Shown: positions 35,721 to 44,853 of the stretch, one piece after another
How the letters are laid out: each line of letters opens with the position of its first letter
How positions within the stretch are numbered: the stretch's first letter is position 1
Source of the DNA: an uncultured Christensenellaceae bacterium
GTDB taxonomy: Bacteria > Bacillota > Clostridia > Christensenellales > Borkfalkiaceae
Length of the DNA stretch: 64,000 nt
Direction: 5' to 3'
Assembly: GCA_910586825.1 (NCBI GenBank)
Contig: CAJUJF010000001.1
Span: 97,615 to 161,614, forward strand
Translations under genes and position numbers: made by a program
Notes under the pieces: generated by a model
What the model saw: the letters and a program-made list of their open reading frames with translations, nothing else
Database searches by the model: none
Told to the model about the DNA's origin: nothing

Positions 35721-37298
35721 ATGTTACAGGTAAACAACGTTAGTTTGCAATACGGCAGCAAAAAGCTGTTCGAAGAAGTCAATTTAAAGTTCACGAAGGG
35801 GAATTGTTACGGCATCATCGGCGCGAACGGCGCGGGCAAATCCACGTTTTTGAAGGTGCTTTCGGGCGAGATCGAACCCAACAAAGGGGACGTTACGCTT
35901 GACAAAAACGAGCGGATGTCCGTTCTCGCGCAGAACCAGAACAAATACGATTTCGAGACGGTACTGCGTACCGTGATGCTCGGTCATAAACGGCTCGTGG
36001 AAATCATGGACGAAAAGGACGCGCTCTACGCGCACGCCGATTTTACCGAAGAGGACGGGATCCGCGCGTCCGAGCTGGAAAGCGAATTTGCGGAACTCGG
36101 CGGCTGGGAAGCCGAGAGCGAAGCGCAAATGCTTTTGAACGAGTTGGATATTCCGGGGGAATTCCATTACATGACGATGTCCGAGCTGGACGCGAAACAA
36201 AAGGTGCGGGTTTTGCTCGCGCAGGCGCTGTTCGGCAATCCCGACGTGCTTCTTCTGGACGAGCCGACCAATAACCTCGACTTAAAGACGGTGCGCTGGC
36301 TGGAAAACTATCTGCTCGATTTCGAAAATACCATCATCATCGTATCGCATAACCGCCATTTCCTCAATAAAGTCTGCACGCATATCTGCGACGTCGATTT
36401 CGGGAAGATCAATCTCTTCCTCGGGAACTACGATTTCTGGTACCAGACTTCGCAACTCCTTGCCCGTCAGCAGAAAGACGCGAACAAAAAAGCCGAACAG
36501 CGTGCGCAGGAACTCAAAGACTTCATCGCGCGATTTGCGGCGAACGCGAGCAAATCGCGGCAGGCGACTTCCCGAAAGAAAGAGCTTGAAAAACTGACGA
36601 TTTCCGATTTCAAGCCGTCTCTGCGCAAATATCCGTTTATCGATTTCAAGTTCGAACGGGAAATCGGCAACGACATACTCTCCGTCGAAGGACTTACGAA
36701 AAAGGGCTATTTCGAAAATATTTCTTTTACGGTGCAGAAAGGGGATAAGATCGGCGTGATATCCGACAAATCCACCTCCGTGACCATGCTTTACGACGTT
36801 TTGACGGGCAAGGAACAGCCCGACGCGGGTACGGTGAAATGGGGAAAGACGATCTCGTATTCCTATTTCCCGCAGAACAACAACGAATATTTCGAAAAAT
36901 GCGAGCTGAATCTCGTACAATGGCTCTCCCAATTCAGCAAAGACCATTACGAAGAATACCTGCGCGGCTGGCTGGGCAGAATGCTGTTTTCGGGCGAAGA
37001 GGCGCTGAAAGAGGCAAAAGTCCTTTCGGGCGGCGAAAAGGTGCGTTGCATGCTTTCGAAAATGATGCTCGAAGGCGGGAACTTCCTCATCTTCGACGAG
37101 CCGACCAACCACCTCGATCTGGAATCGATCACCTCGCTCAACAACGGGCTGACCGCGTTCCGCGGCTGTATGTTGCTCACGTCGCACGATCAGGAGCTGA
37201 TGAACACGGTGTGCAACCGCATTATCGTGATCGACGGGGGGAAGACCTTCGACAAAACGGTTACATTCGACGAATACGTCGAAGCGGTCAACGGATAA
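35721..37298 (+). CDS. ABC-F family ATPase, YkpA/YbiT-like
   Basis: 525 residues with two ATPase domains joined by a charged linker, no membrane part. Domain 1: Walker A GANGAGKST, Walker B LLLDEPTNNLD. Domain 2: signature LSGGEKVRCMLSKM, Walker B LIFDEPTNHLD, but its Walker A reads GVISDKSTSVTML, without the GxGKST core. That loss is normal for the YkpA/YbiT branch, as is the WGKTISYSYFPQNNNEYFE segment. ABC-F proteins act on the ribosome at the E site; this branch is not known for antibiotic resistance. The ATG at 35721 is chosen because the promoter lies just upstream. Confidence 0.91.
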   Translation: MLQVNNVSLQYGSKKLFEEVNLKFTKGNCYGIIGANGAGKSTFLKVLSGEIEPNKGDVTLDKNERMSVLAQNQNKYDFETVLRTVMLGHKRLVEIMDEKDALYAHADFTEEDGIRASELESEFAELGGWEAESEAQMLLNELDIPGEFHYMTMSELDAKQKVRVLLAQALFGNPDVLLLDEPTNNLDLKTVRWLENYLLDFENTIIIVSHNRHFLNKVCTHICDVDFGKINLFLGNYDFWYQTSQLLARQQKDANKKAEQRAQELKDFIARFAANASKSRQATSRKKELEKLTISDFKPSLRKYPFIDFKFEREIGNDILSVEGLTKKGYFENISFTVQKGDKIGVISDKSTSVTMLYDVLTGKEQPDAGTVKWGKTISYSYFPQNNNEYFEKCELNLVQWLSQFSKDHYEEYLRGWLGRMLFSGEEALKEAKVLSGGEKVRCMLSKMMLEGGNFLIFDEPTNHLDLESITSLNNGLTAFRGCMLLTSHDQELMNTVCNRIIVIDGGKTFDKTVTFDEYVEAVNG

Positions 37299-37302
37299 AC
37301 AG

Positions 37303-37331
37303 GCGCGCTCCGTAACGGGGCGCGTTTTTTC
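37303..37331 (+). terminator. terminator of the ABC-F gene
   Basis: CGCGCTCC (37304-37311) pairs with GGGGCGCG (37317-37324), one G-T pair, followed by six T. Confidence 0.8.
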
Positions 37332-37343
37332 GGAGAAATAAAG

Positions 37344-38660
37344 ATGTGGTTTGACGAAGCGTTTTTTTATCAGATCTACCCGCTCGGATTTTGCGGCGCG
37401 GAACGCGAAAACGATTTCGGGGAAGTGCGCAGTCGGTTTTCCAAAATCGCGGCGGAGATCCCGCGCCTGAAAGAGCTCGGCGTAAGCGCGGTGCTGTTCA
37501 ATCCGCTGTTCGAAAGCGAGCGGCACGGATACGACACGGCGGACTTTTTTCATGTCGACCGCCGTCTCGGCACGAACGCAGAATTCAAAGCTTTGGTGAA
37601 ACGGTTTCACGAGGCGGGTATCCGCGTGGTATTGGACGGGGTGTTCAATCACACGGGGCGGGCGTTTCCGCCCTTTCGGGAAGTGCTTGAAAAGCGGGAA
37701 AACACCGATTACCGATTTTGGTTCAACCTCGATTTCGGCGGGGACTCCCCGTATCGGGACGGGTTTTGGTACGAGGATTGGGAAGGACACGCCGAACTAG
37801 TAAAACTCCGTCTCGAAAATGCAGATCTGCAAAACTATCTCATGAACGCCGTCCGCTTCTGGATCGACGAGTTTGGAATCGACGGCTTGCGGCTGGACGT
37901 GTGTTATCTGCTACCGCCCTGGTTTATGGAGCTGTTGCGCCGCACGGCGCGGGAAAAACGGGGGGATTTCTTTCTTGTCGGCGAAGTCATTCATTGCGGG
38001 AATTTCATGCAGAACCTCTGTCCCGAACGGCTGGATTCCATTACGGGATACGAATGTTACAAGGGGATGATTTCCGCGTTCAATTCGAACAATCTCTTCG
38101 AGATCGAGCATTCGCTCACGCGGCTGTATTCGTCTTTGCCCTGGGCGCTGTATCGGGGAAAGCGCATGCTCAATTTCGTTGACAATCACGACGTGGTGCG
38201 CAGTTTCACGGCGTTGGCGGAAAAGCGAAATCTTCTGAATCTGTATACACTGTTGTTTACTATGCCGGGGATTCCCTGCGTCTATTACGGTTCGGAGTTC
38301 GGTGCGGAAGGGGATAAATCGGATTTCGATTATAAATTGCGTCCGTGCATCGACGCAATCGACAAGACGGCGCATCCGGAACTCGTCGCGCATATCCAAA
38401 AACTTGCCGGAATCCGCCGCAACGGTCGCGCGCTCTGTTACGGGAGTTACGCAAAAGCGACGCTCGCGAACACGAGCTTTTCGTTCGTGCGGGAGCTTGA
38501 CGGCGAAAAATACGTCGTTGCGATCAACATCGGCGGAGGAGATTGCACCGTACGCGTCGAAGAAGCGGAGGGGACGGATCTGCTTACGGGACAAATACGG
38601 AATCTCAACGACATCTACCTGCCGCCGTATTCTTCGGCGGTATACCGAAAGAACGGATAA
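37344..38660 (+). CDS. GH13 alpha-amylase family glycosidase
   Basis: 438 residues, cytoplasmic. Alpha-glucan or maltodextrin hydrolase or transferase. The four GH13 regions are seen: DGVFNHTG, GLRLDVCY with nucleophile D185, LVGEVIH with acid E214, and FVDNHDVVR with D283. The (beta/alpha)8 barrel is followed by a small beta domain that ends YSSAVYRKNG. Exact specificity is not readable. The gene starts 13 bases after the ABC-F terminator and has no clear promoter of its own, so it may depend on read-through. Confidence 0.9.
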   Translation: MWFDEAFFYQIYPLGFCGAERENDFGEVRSRFSKIAAEIPRLKELGVSAVLFNPLFESERHGYDTADFFHVDRRLGTNAEFKALVKRFHEAGIRVVLDGVFNHTGRAFPPFREVLEKRENTDYRFWFNLDFGGDSPYRDGFWYEDWEGHAELVKLRLENADLQNYLMNAVRFWIDEFGIDGLRLDVCYLLPPWFMELLRRTAREKRGDFFLVGEVIHCGNFMQNLCPERLDSITGYECYKGMISAFNSNNLFEIEHSLTRLYSSLPWALYRGKRMLNFVDNHDVVRSFTALAEKRNLLNLYTLLFTMPGIPCVYYGSEFGAEGDKSDFDYKLRPCIDAIDKTAHPELVAHIQKLAGIRRNGRALCYGSYAKATLANTSFSFVRELDGEKYVVAINIGGGDCTVRVEEAEGTDLLTGQIRNLNDIYLPPYSSAVYRKNG

Positions 38661-38665
38661 CCGAA

Positions 38666-38695
38666 AAAAGAGCGATCCCGCGGGATCGCTCTTTT
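38666..38695. terminator. bidirectional terminator between GH13 and transketolase
   Basis: AAAAGAGCGATCCCG (38666-38680) followed directly by its exact reverse complement (38681-38695). Confidence 0.88.
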
Positions 38696-38708
38696 CCTTT
38701 ATTGCGAT

Positions 38709-40697
38709 TTACTTTTTCAGCGAAAGCTTTGCTTTTTCGACGACGTTTTCCACGGTGAAGCCGAATTTTTTGAAGAGCTGTGCCGCGGGACCGCTTGCGC
38801 CGAACGTACTCATGCCGATGATCTCGCCCCGATCGCCCGCATACTTGTACCAGCTGTAAGGCGAACCGGCTTCCACGCAAACGCGCGCTTTGACGGCGGC
38901 GGGCATGACGCTCTCTTTATACTCCGCGCTCTGCTTTTCGAATTCCTCGAAACAGGGCATCGAGATCACGCGGGCTTTCACGCCTTCTTCGGCAAGCACC
39001 GCTTTGGCGCCCACGCACTGTTCGACTTCCGAACCGCTTGCGATCAGCAATACGTCGGGCGTGCCGTCGCAGTCTTCGAGGACGTAACCGCCTTTCAACG
39101 CGTTCAGACCGCTGCTCTCGTATTGCGGCAGATTCTGGCGGGTGAGAACGAGCGCGGTCGGCGCGCTGCCCGTCAGCGCCGAAATCCAAGCCGCGGCGGT
39201 TTCTTTGCCGTCCGCGGGGCGGTAGACTTTCATGTTGGGGATCGAGCGCAGCGCGATGAGCTGTTCCACGGGTTCGTGCGTGGGGCCGTCTTCTCCGACG
39301 CCGATGGAATCGTGCGTGAGGATATAGACGACGGGAATGTTCATGAGCGCGGAAAGGCGCATCGCGTGTTTGCAATAATCGGAGAAGATGAAGAAAGTGG
39401 AGCAGTAGGCTTGGATTCCGCCGTGCAGTTGCATGCCGTTTGCGATCGCCGCCATGGCGTGTTCGCGGATGCCGAAATGCAGGTTTCTGCCCTCGTAACT
39501 TGCGGGCGCGAAATCGCCGTAAGTGATCGCGTCGGTGTTCTTCATGTCCGAAAGGTTGGACGGCGCGAGGTCTGCGCTCCCGCCCATCAGCGAGGGGAGT
39601 AGCGCGGCGATCTTGTTGAGGACGACCGCCGAGGTCTGGCGGGTCGCCATCGGTTTTTCGAACCGGAAGAGATCCTCGTTATTCGCAAGGTCGGGCAGAT
39701 CGCCTTTCATCGCTCTTTTGTATTCCGCGGCAAGTTCGGGATATGCCTTTTCGTATTCCGCGAACATGGCGTTCCATTCCGCTTCCTTTTGCGCGCCGCG
39801 CTTGCCCGCTTCCGCCGTGTGCGCGAACACTTCGTCCGGCACTTCGAACGGCTCCGAATTCCAGCCGAGTTTCTCCTTCGTCTTTTGCAGGTTTTCCGTG
39901 CCGAGCGGGGCGCCGTGACACTTATGACTGCCTTCGAGCGGCGTGCCGTAACCGATCTTCGTCTTGCAAATAACGATAGACGGTTTTTTCGTCTCCTTCT
40001 TCGCTTTCTCGATCGCTTTTCCGATCGCGGCAACGTCGTCGGGATGCGATACGAGATCGACGTGCAGGACCTGCCAGTTCTGCGCCTCGAAGCGGGCGCC
40101 CACGTCCTCTTTGAACGTGATGTCGGTGTCGCCTTCGATCGTGATGTCGTTGTCGTCGTAGAACACGATCAGCTTGCCGAGTTCGTGCGCGCCCGCGAAC
40201 GAGCAGGCTTCGTACGAAATGCCTTCTTCGAGACAGCCGTCTCCGCACAGCGCGTAGGTGTAGTGATCCACGACGGGGAATCCCTTACGGTTAAAAGTTG
40301 CGGCGAGGTGCGCTTCCGCGACCGCCATGCCCACGGCGTTCGCAATGCCCTGACCCAGAGGTCCCGTCGTCGTTTCGATTCCGACGGTATGACCGTATTC
40401 GGGATGCCCCGGCGTTTTGGAGCCGAGCTGACGGAAGTTCATCAGATCTTCTTTCGTAAGCCCGAAACCGTATAGGTAGAGCAGCGAGTAATCGAGCATG
40501 GAGCCGTGTCCCGCGGAAAGAATGAAACGGTCGCGGTCGTCCCATTTCGCGTCGGCGTTGTTGAATTTCAGATGGTTTTGAAAGAGCGCGTAGGCGATGG
40601 GGGCGGAGCCGAGCGGAAGCCCGGGGTGACCGGAGTTCGCTTTCTGGATCGCTTCCGCCGAGAGGATACGGATGGCATTGATCGTTGATTTGTTCAT
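38709..40697 (-). CDS. tkt: transketolase
   Basis: 662 residues, full length. Moves two-carbon ketol units between sugar phosphates in the pentose phosphate pathway, with thiamine diphosphate. Thiamine site GDGCLEEGISYEA ending in DDNDITIEGDTD; SAGHGSMLDYSLLYL and GHPEYGHTVGIETTTGPLGQG near the start; HDSIGVGEDGPTHEPVEQL in the second domain. AAGGAG precedes the ATG. Lies 27 bases after the phosphohexomutase gene on the same strand and probably shares its message. Confidence 0.96.
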   Translation of the reverse strand: MNKSTINAIRILSAEAIQKANSGHPGLPLGSAPIAYALFQNHLKFNNADAKWDDRDRFILSAGHGSMLDYSLLYLYGFGLTKEDLMNFRQLGSKTPGHPEYGHTVGIETTTGPLGQGIANAVGMAVAEAHLAATFNRKGFPVVDHYTYALCGDGCLEEGISYEACSFAGAHELGKLIVFYDDNDITIEGDTDITFKEDVGARFEAQNWQVLHVDLVSHPDDVAAIGKAIEKAKKETKKPSIVICKTKIGYGTPLEGSHKCHGAPLGTENLQKTKEKLGWNSEPFEVPDEVFAHTAEAGKRGAQKEAEWNAMFAEYEKAYPELAAEYKRAMKGDLPDLANNEDLFRFEKPMATRQTSAVVLNKIAALLPSLMGGSADLAPSNLSDMKNTDAITYGDFAPASYEGRNLHFGIREHAMAAIANGMQLHGGIQAYCSTFFIFSDYCKHAMRLSALMNIPVVYILTHDSIGVGEDGPTHEPVEQLIALRSIPNMKVYRPADGKETAAAWISALTGSAPTALVLTRQNLPQYESSGLNALKGGYVLEDCDGTPDVLLIASGSEVEQCVGAKAVLAEEGVKARVISMPCFEEFEKQSAEYKESVMPAAVKARVCVEAGSPYSWYKYAGDRGEIIGMSTFGASGPAAQLFKKFGFTVENVVEKAKLSLKK

Positions 40698-40723
40698 GAG
40701 GTTCTCCTTTTATTTTCCGGATT

Positions 40724-42220
40724 TTATTTTATCAGTCGTTCGGCGTCGAGGAAATCGTAGCCCTTTAAGAGCGCGTGCAGTCTTGCGAGGATCTTTTCGT
40801 TTCCGCCCGTTTCGTTGCTTTCGGCGTTGACGGGCATGATCGGTTCGTGAAGGCTCATGCGCACGAGCGCCCAGCCGTTGCCCGCGTTTTTCCCGAAGTT
40901 GATCCGCACGCCTTCGTAGTTGACGGGCGCGACGGACAGCTCTTTTTCCGCGAGCACTTTTTGTTTGAGTTCTTCCAAAACCCGCGCGCCGAGCGTTTTG
41001 AAATCGCAGCCCGCTTTGAAGTTCAAACGGACTTCCGCCGCCTCTTTCGGTTCGGGAAGATCTTTAATGAGGTCGAGCAGGTCTTTTCCGCTCTCGGCGC
41101 ATTTTGCGAGCGCGATCAAGAGCCGCGTTACGAGATAGGCGCCGTCGTCGAGGAAATAGTTTTCTTTCAGCGCGGCGTGTCCGCTCGTCTCGATGGCGAG
41201 AGGGGAATATTTTCCTTCCGCGTTCAGGCGCTTGCTTTCGTTGATCACGTTTTTGTACCCGCGCTTATAGCGGTGGTGGATCCCGCCGCGCGCGTTGATG
41301 AACTCCGTAAGCCCGTCGCTTGTCACGGAGTCGGTAACGATATACGCGTTCGGCGTTTCTTCCAGAAGGATCGCGGAAATCAGCGCGATCAGACGGTTGC
41401 GGTTGATCTCTTCTCCGGCGGGAGACACCGCGCCCGCACGGTCCACGTCCGTATCGAAGATGATGCCGAAGTCCGCGCCGTGCTTTTTGACGGCGGCGCA
41501 TACCGATTGCATCGCCGCCGCGTTTTCGGGATTCGGGATGTGGTTGGGGAAAGTTCCGTCGGGATCGAGAAACTGCGAGCCTTCCGTATCCGCGCCTAAC
41601 GGTTTGAGCACAAGCTCGGCAAAGAATCCGCCCGCGCCGTTGCCCGCGTCCACGAGGATCTTTTTCCCCTGCAACGGGGTTTCTTTTCCGCAAGATTCGC
41701 GGACTTTTTCAACGAGGTTTTCGGCATACCGTTTCAGATAACCGCGCTTTTCCGTACCGCCTTTTCCTGCGGGGAACTCGCCGCGCGCGGCGATTTGCAG
41801 GATGTCCGAAACGTCGCCGCTTTCCAGCCCGCCCGAGGGCAGAAAGAATTTGATCCCGTTTTTCTGATAGGGCAAATGGCTTGCCGTGATCATCACCGAA
41901 GCGTCGGCGCCGAATCCGTCTTTGAGCAGCATGTACATGGAAGGCGTGGAGGACAGCCCCGTCAGGATCGCGTTTCCGCCGCAGGAAGTAACGCCGGCGG
42001 TCACGAGCGCTGCGATCCGTTCCGCCGAAAGCCGCGAATCGTGCCCGATCGCAACGGTGGGGAGCTTGCCGAGTTTATTCGCCACCCAGACGCAGAACGC
42101 TTTCGCGATTGAAAGGACCGCTTCGTCGGTCAGCGTCACGGGGTCGTCGGTCACTCCCTCGATCGCCGTTCCGCGGATATCGGTTCCGTTTTTGAGTTTC
42201 AAAAGTTCCTGTTCGGTCAT
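40724..42220 (-). CDS. phosphoglucomutase/phosphomannomutase family enzyme
   Basis: 498 residues, an alpha-D-phosphohexomutase. Active-site Ser in VMITASHLPYQKNG (TASHLP, not TASHNP: a variant known in one bacterial and plant branch), metal-binding DTDVDRAGAVS, sugar loop ETSGHAALKEN and a C-terminal phosphate-binding domain. The branch is usually annotated as phosphoglucomutase/phosphomannomutase, not GlmM; substrate preference is uncertain. The ATG at 42220 follows GAGGAGG. Co-directional with tkt, so the two may form a carbohydrate operon. Confidence 0.88.
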   Translation of the reverse strand: MTEQELLKLKNGTDIRGTAIEGVTDDPVTLTDEAVLSIAKAFCVWVANKLGKLPTVAIGHDSRLSAERIAALVTAGVTSCGGNAILTGLSSTPSMYMLLKDGFGADASVMITASHLPYQKNGIKFFLPSGGLESGDVSDILQIAARGEFPAGKGGTEKRGYLKRYAENLVEKVRESCGKETPLQGKKILVDAGNGAGGFFAELVLKPLGADTEGSQFLDPDGTFPNHIPNPENAAAMQSVCAAVKKHGADFGIIFDTDVDRAGAVSPAGEEINRNRLIALISAILLEETPNAYIVTDSVTSDGLTEFINARGGIHHRYKRGYKNVINESKRLNAEGKYSPLAIETSGHAALKENYFLDDGAYLVTRLLIALAKCAESGKDLLDLIKDLPEPKEAAEVRLNFKAGCDFKTLGARVLEELKQKVLAEKELSVAPVNYEGVRINFGKNAGNGWALVRMSLHEPIMPVNAESNETGGNEKILARLHALLKGYDFLDAERLIK

Positions 42221-42262
42221 GTCTTCCTCCTCTGGAAAAACGTGCCGTATTTCCACCTATTA

Positions 42263-42290
42263 ATTATACAAATATTTGGCGATTTTTCAA
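42263..42290 (-). promoter_or_regulatory. promoter of the phosphohexomutase-tkt unit
   Basis: Minus strand TTGAAA (42285-42290), 16-bp spacer, TATAAT (42263-42268). Confidence 0.72.
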
Positions 42291-42339
42291 GTGATTTTTG
42301 AAAAAAATCCCGTCTCAAAACAGATTTTGCTGAAAACTC

Positions 42340-42368
42340 TTGCATGTCATAAATATTTGTGATATAAT
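42340..42368 (+). promoter_or_regulatory. sigma-A promoter of the first degV gene
   Basis: TTGCAT (42340-42345), 17-bp spacer, TATAAT (42363-42368), extended TGA. Confidence 0.76.
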
Positions 42369-42393
42369 TCAACTATATTGGAGAACAACTGAA

Positions 42394-43284
42394 ATGTACA
42401 AATTTACGTTATCGACAGATTCGACGTGCGATCTCTATCACGATTTCGTCGTTGAAAACGACATTAAGCTTGCTTCGCTCACCTTCAACGTGGAAAAAGA
42501 CGGAAAGATGACGGAGTATCTCGACGCATTTACGGACTATGAGCAGTACGTTGATTTTTACAACGAACTGCGGGCGGGCGCGTTTTCCAAGACGGCGATG
42601 CTCAATTACGACGCGCACCTCGCGCATTTCACGAAATTGGCGGAAGAGGGCGCGAAAGACGTCGTCCATTTCTGTATTTCGAGCGGGCTTGCCCGTACGC
42701 ACGAAGTCGCGGAGCAGGCGGCGGCGGACGTAAAAAAGCAATACCCCGATTTCAACGTCTACGTCGTGGATCCGCTTACGGCGACGGTGGGACAGGGCGC
42801 ACTGGTGAGAATGGCGCTGATCTGCCGCAACGAGGGGAAAACCGCCAAGGAAGCTTACGACTACTGCATGGGGTTGCGTCTGCACATCCAGCACTTTATC
42901 GTAGCCGACGATCTGCAATATCTCAAAAAAGGCGGCAGAATTTCCGCGGCAGCGGCGGCGATCGGCGGCGTTCTCGGGATCAAGCCGATCATCTCTTTCG
43001 ATAAAGCGGGAAAGCTCACCGTGATCGATAAAGTCCGCGGCGTAAAAAAAGCGGTCTCTTATATCAAAGCGAAGATGGAGAAAGAGGGACCGAACGAACT
43101 CGGATACGTGTTCATCGTTCATACGGGCAACGAACCCGTTGCAAACGAGCTTGCCGATTTCGTACGCGCCCGCTTCGGGATCGAACCGTTCGTGCAGATC
43201 ATGGGGCCCGTGATCGGTTCGCACGTCGGTCCGAACGCGTTCGCGCTCGGCTATTTTACCGAGAGCGAGCGGAACGAATTCTGA
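42394..43284 (+). CDS. DegV-family fatty-acid-binding protein
   Basis: 296 residues. DegV/FakB proteins hold a fatty acid and present it to the kinase FakA for entry into phospholipid synthesis. Seen are the opening TLSTDSTCDLYHDFV, the Ser-rich FCISSGLARTHE and LGIKPIISFDKAGKLTVIDKVRG, and the late GPVIGSHVGPNAFALGYF that binds the carboxylate. Start ATG at 42394 with GGAGAA eight bases upstream. No FakA gene in the window; a second DegV (54831-55772) is present and differs in sequence, so they may carry different fatty acids. Confidence 0.9.
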   Translation: MYKFTLSTDSTCDLYHDFVVENDIKLASLTFNVEKDGKMTEYLDAFTDYEQYVDFYNELRAGAFSKTAMLNYDAHLAHFTKLAEEGAKDVVHFCISSGLARTHEVAEQAAADVKKQYPDFNVYVVDPLTATVGQGALVRMALICRNEGKTAKEAYDYCMGLRLHIQHFIVADDLQYLKKGGRISAAAAAIGGVLGIKPIISFDKAGKLTVIDKVRGVKKAVSYIKAKMEKEGPNELGYVFIVHTGNEPVANELADFVRARFGIEPFVQIMGPVIGSHVGPNAFALGYFTESERNEF

Positions 43285-43320
43285 GTGTATTCATAATTTT
43301 TCCAACCGATAAAAAAACAA

Positions 43321-43349
43321 TAGACTGTTTGAAAAAGATATGCTATAAT
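43321..43349 (+). promoter_or_regulatory. promoter of proS-asnS
   Basis: TAGACT (43321-43326), 17-bp spacer, extended -10 TGCTATAAT ending 43349. Confidence 0.68.
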
Positions 43350-43392
43350 GAGCGTATCTTTTTTATTTCTGCAAGCAGCGAAGGAGCGGAAC

Positions 43393-44823
43393 ATGGCTAA
43401 CAAGAATCAATTCGTCGAACAGATCGCGGATATCGAAACCGATTTTGCGCAATGGTATACCGACGTGGTGTTAAAAACCAAGCTCGTCGACTACGGTCCC
43501 GTAAAAGGGACGATGGTGATTCGTCCGTACGGGTATGCGATCTGGGAGAACATCCAACGGGAGTTCGACCGCCGTTTCCGCGAAAACGGATACGAAAACG
43601 CATATTTCCCGTTGCTCATTCCCATGGGGTTTATGACGAAAGAGGCGGAACACGTGGAAGGGTTTGCGCCCGAAGTCGCCGTCGTGACCCACGCGGGCGG
43701 GGAGAAACTTGCCGAGCCGCTCTGCATCCGTCCGACTTCCGAGACGATCATCGGGACCATGTACGCCAAATGGACGGAATCGTGGCGGGATCTTCCGGTG
43801 CGCATGAACCAGTGGGCGAACGTCATGCGGTGGGAAAAGACGACCCGCCCCTTTCTCCGTACGAGCGAATTTTTGTGGCAGGAGGGACATTCCGTGTTCG
43901 CCTCCGAAGAGGAAGCGGAAGAGGAAACGCAGAAGATGCTCGCGGTGTATGCGGAGTTTGCAAAGACCTGTCTCGCCATGCCCGTTCTCACCGGCAAAAA
44001 GACGGAGAAAGAAAAGTTCGCGGGCGCGGTTGCGACCTACGGCATGGAGGCGATGATGCACGACGGCAAGAGTTTGCAGTCGGGGACTTCGCACTATCTG
44101 GGGCAGAACTTTTCCAAAGCGTTCAACATTAAATTTACGGATAAGGACGGGACGCAGAAATTCGGCTATACGATGTCGTTCGGGGTTTCTACGCGTCTGA
44201 TCGGCGCGCTGATCATGACCCACGGCGACGCGCGCGGGTTGGTGATGCCGCCCGTCGTTGCGCCTGTACAGGTCGTGATCGTTCCGATCGCCGCGAAGAG
44301 AGAGGGCGTAATCGAAGCCTGCGTCCGTTTGAAAGACCGGCTTACGGCGGCGGGAGTGCGCGTCGTCTTGGACGACAGCGACAACTCGCCCGGTTGGAAA
44401 TTCAACGAATGGGAGATGAAAGGCGTTCCGCTCAGAATCGAACTCGGACCGCGCGATCTCGAAGCGGGAAAACTGCTCTGCGCGCGCAGGGACAACTTCG
44501 AAAAGACGGAGATGAGTCTCGAAAACGCGGCGGAAGAAATTCAGGCGCTGTTGAAACGGGTTTCCGAAAACATGTACGAAAAGGCGCGGGAACGGATGAA
44601 TACGCGCATCGTGACCAAAGACTCTTTGGAAGGCATTTTGGAGGGCGTGAACGGCGGAAATTTTGTGCGCGCGGGCTGGTGCGGCTGCCGTGCGTGCGAG
44701 GACAAAGTAAAAGAATTCGCGCAGGCGACCGCCCGCGTGATGGACGGCGACCATACCGAAAAGGTCTGCGCCGTCTGCGGAAAGAAATCTTCCGCAACCG
44801 TATTTTTTGCAAGAGCATATTAA
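43393..44823 (+). CDS. proS: prolyl-tRNA synthetase, archaeal/eukaryotic-like type
   Basis: 476 residues. Class II synthetase charging tRNA-Pro. Motif 2 and 3 blocks are seen (RPTSETIIG, FLWQEGHSVFAS, GVSTRLIGALI), and the C-terminal zinc-type domain GWCGCRACEDKVKEF ... KVCAVCGKK ends in a Tyr. The short form without the bacterial editing insertion and with this C-terminal extension is the archaeal/eukaryotic-type ProS found in many Clostridia. AAGGAGCGG points to the ATG at 43393; the in-frame ATG at 43348 overlaps the -10 element. Confidence 0.95.
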   Translation: MANKNQFVEQIADIETDFAQWYTDVVLKTKLVDYGPVKGTMVIRPYGYAIWENIQREFDRRFRENGYENAYFPLLIPMGFMTKEAEHVEGFAPEVAVVTHAGGEKLAEPLCIRPTSETIIGTMYAKWTESWRDLPVRMNQWANVMRWEKTTRPFLRTSEFLWQEGHSVFASEEEAEEETQKMLAVYAEFAKTCLAMPVLTGKKTEKEKFAGAVATYGMEAMMHDGKSLQSGTSHYLGQNFSKAFNIKFTDKDGTQKFGYTMSFGVSTRLIGALIMTHGDARGLVMPPVVAPVQVVIVPIAAKREGVIEACVRLKDRLTAAGVRVVLDDSDNSPGWKFNEWEMKGVPLRIELGPRDLEAGKLLCARRDNFEKTEMSLENAAEEIQALLKRVSENMYEKARERMNTRIVTKDSLEGILEGVNGGNFVRAGWCGCRACEDKVKEFAQATARVMDGDHTEKVCAVCGKKSSATVFFARAY

Positions 44824-44853
44824 ATCGCGCCGCGTCGCGCAGGGAGGATCGAA

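Noticed and set aside
35721..37298. Degenerate second Walker A in the ABC-F protein as a novelty
   Set aside because: This loss is normal in the YkpA/YbiT branch.
40724..42220. TASHLP instead of TASHNP in the phosphohexomutase as a defect
   Set aside because: A known variant in one branch of the family.
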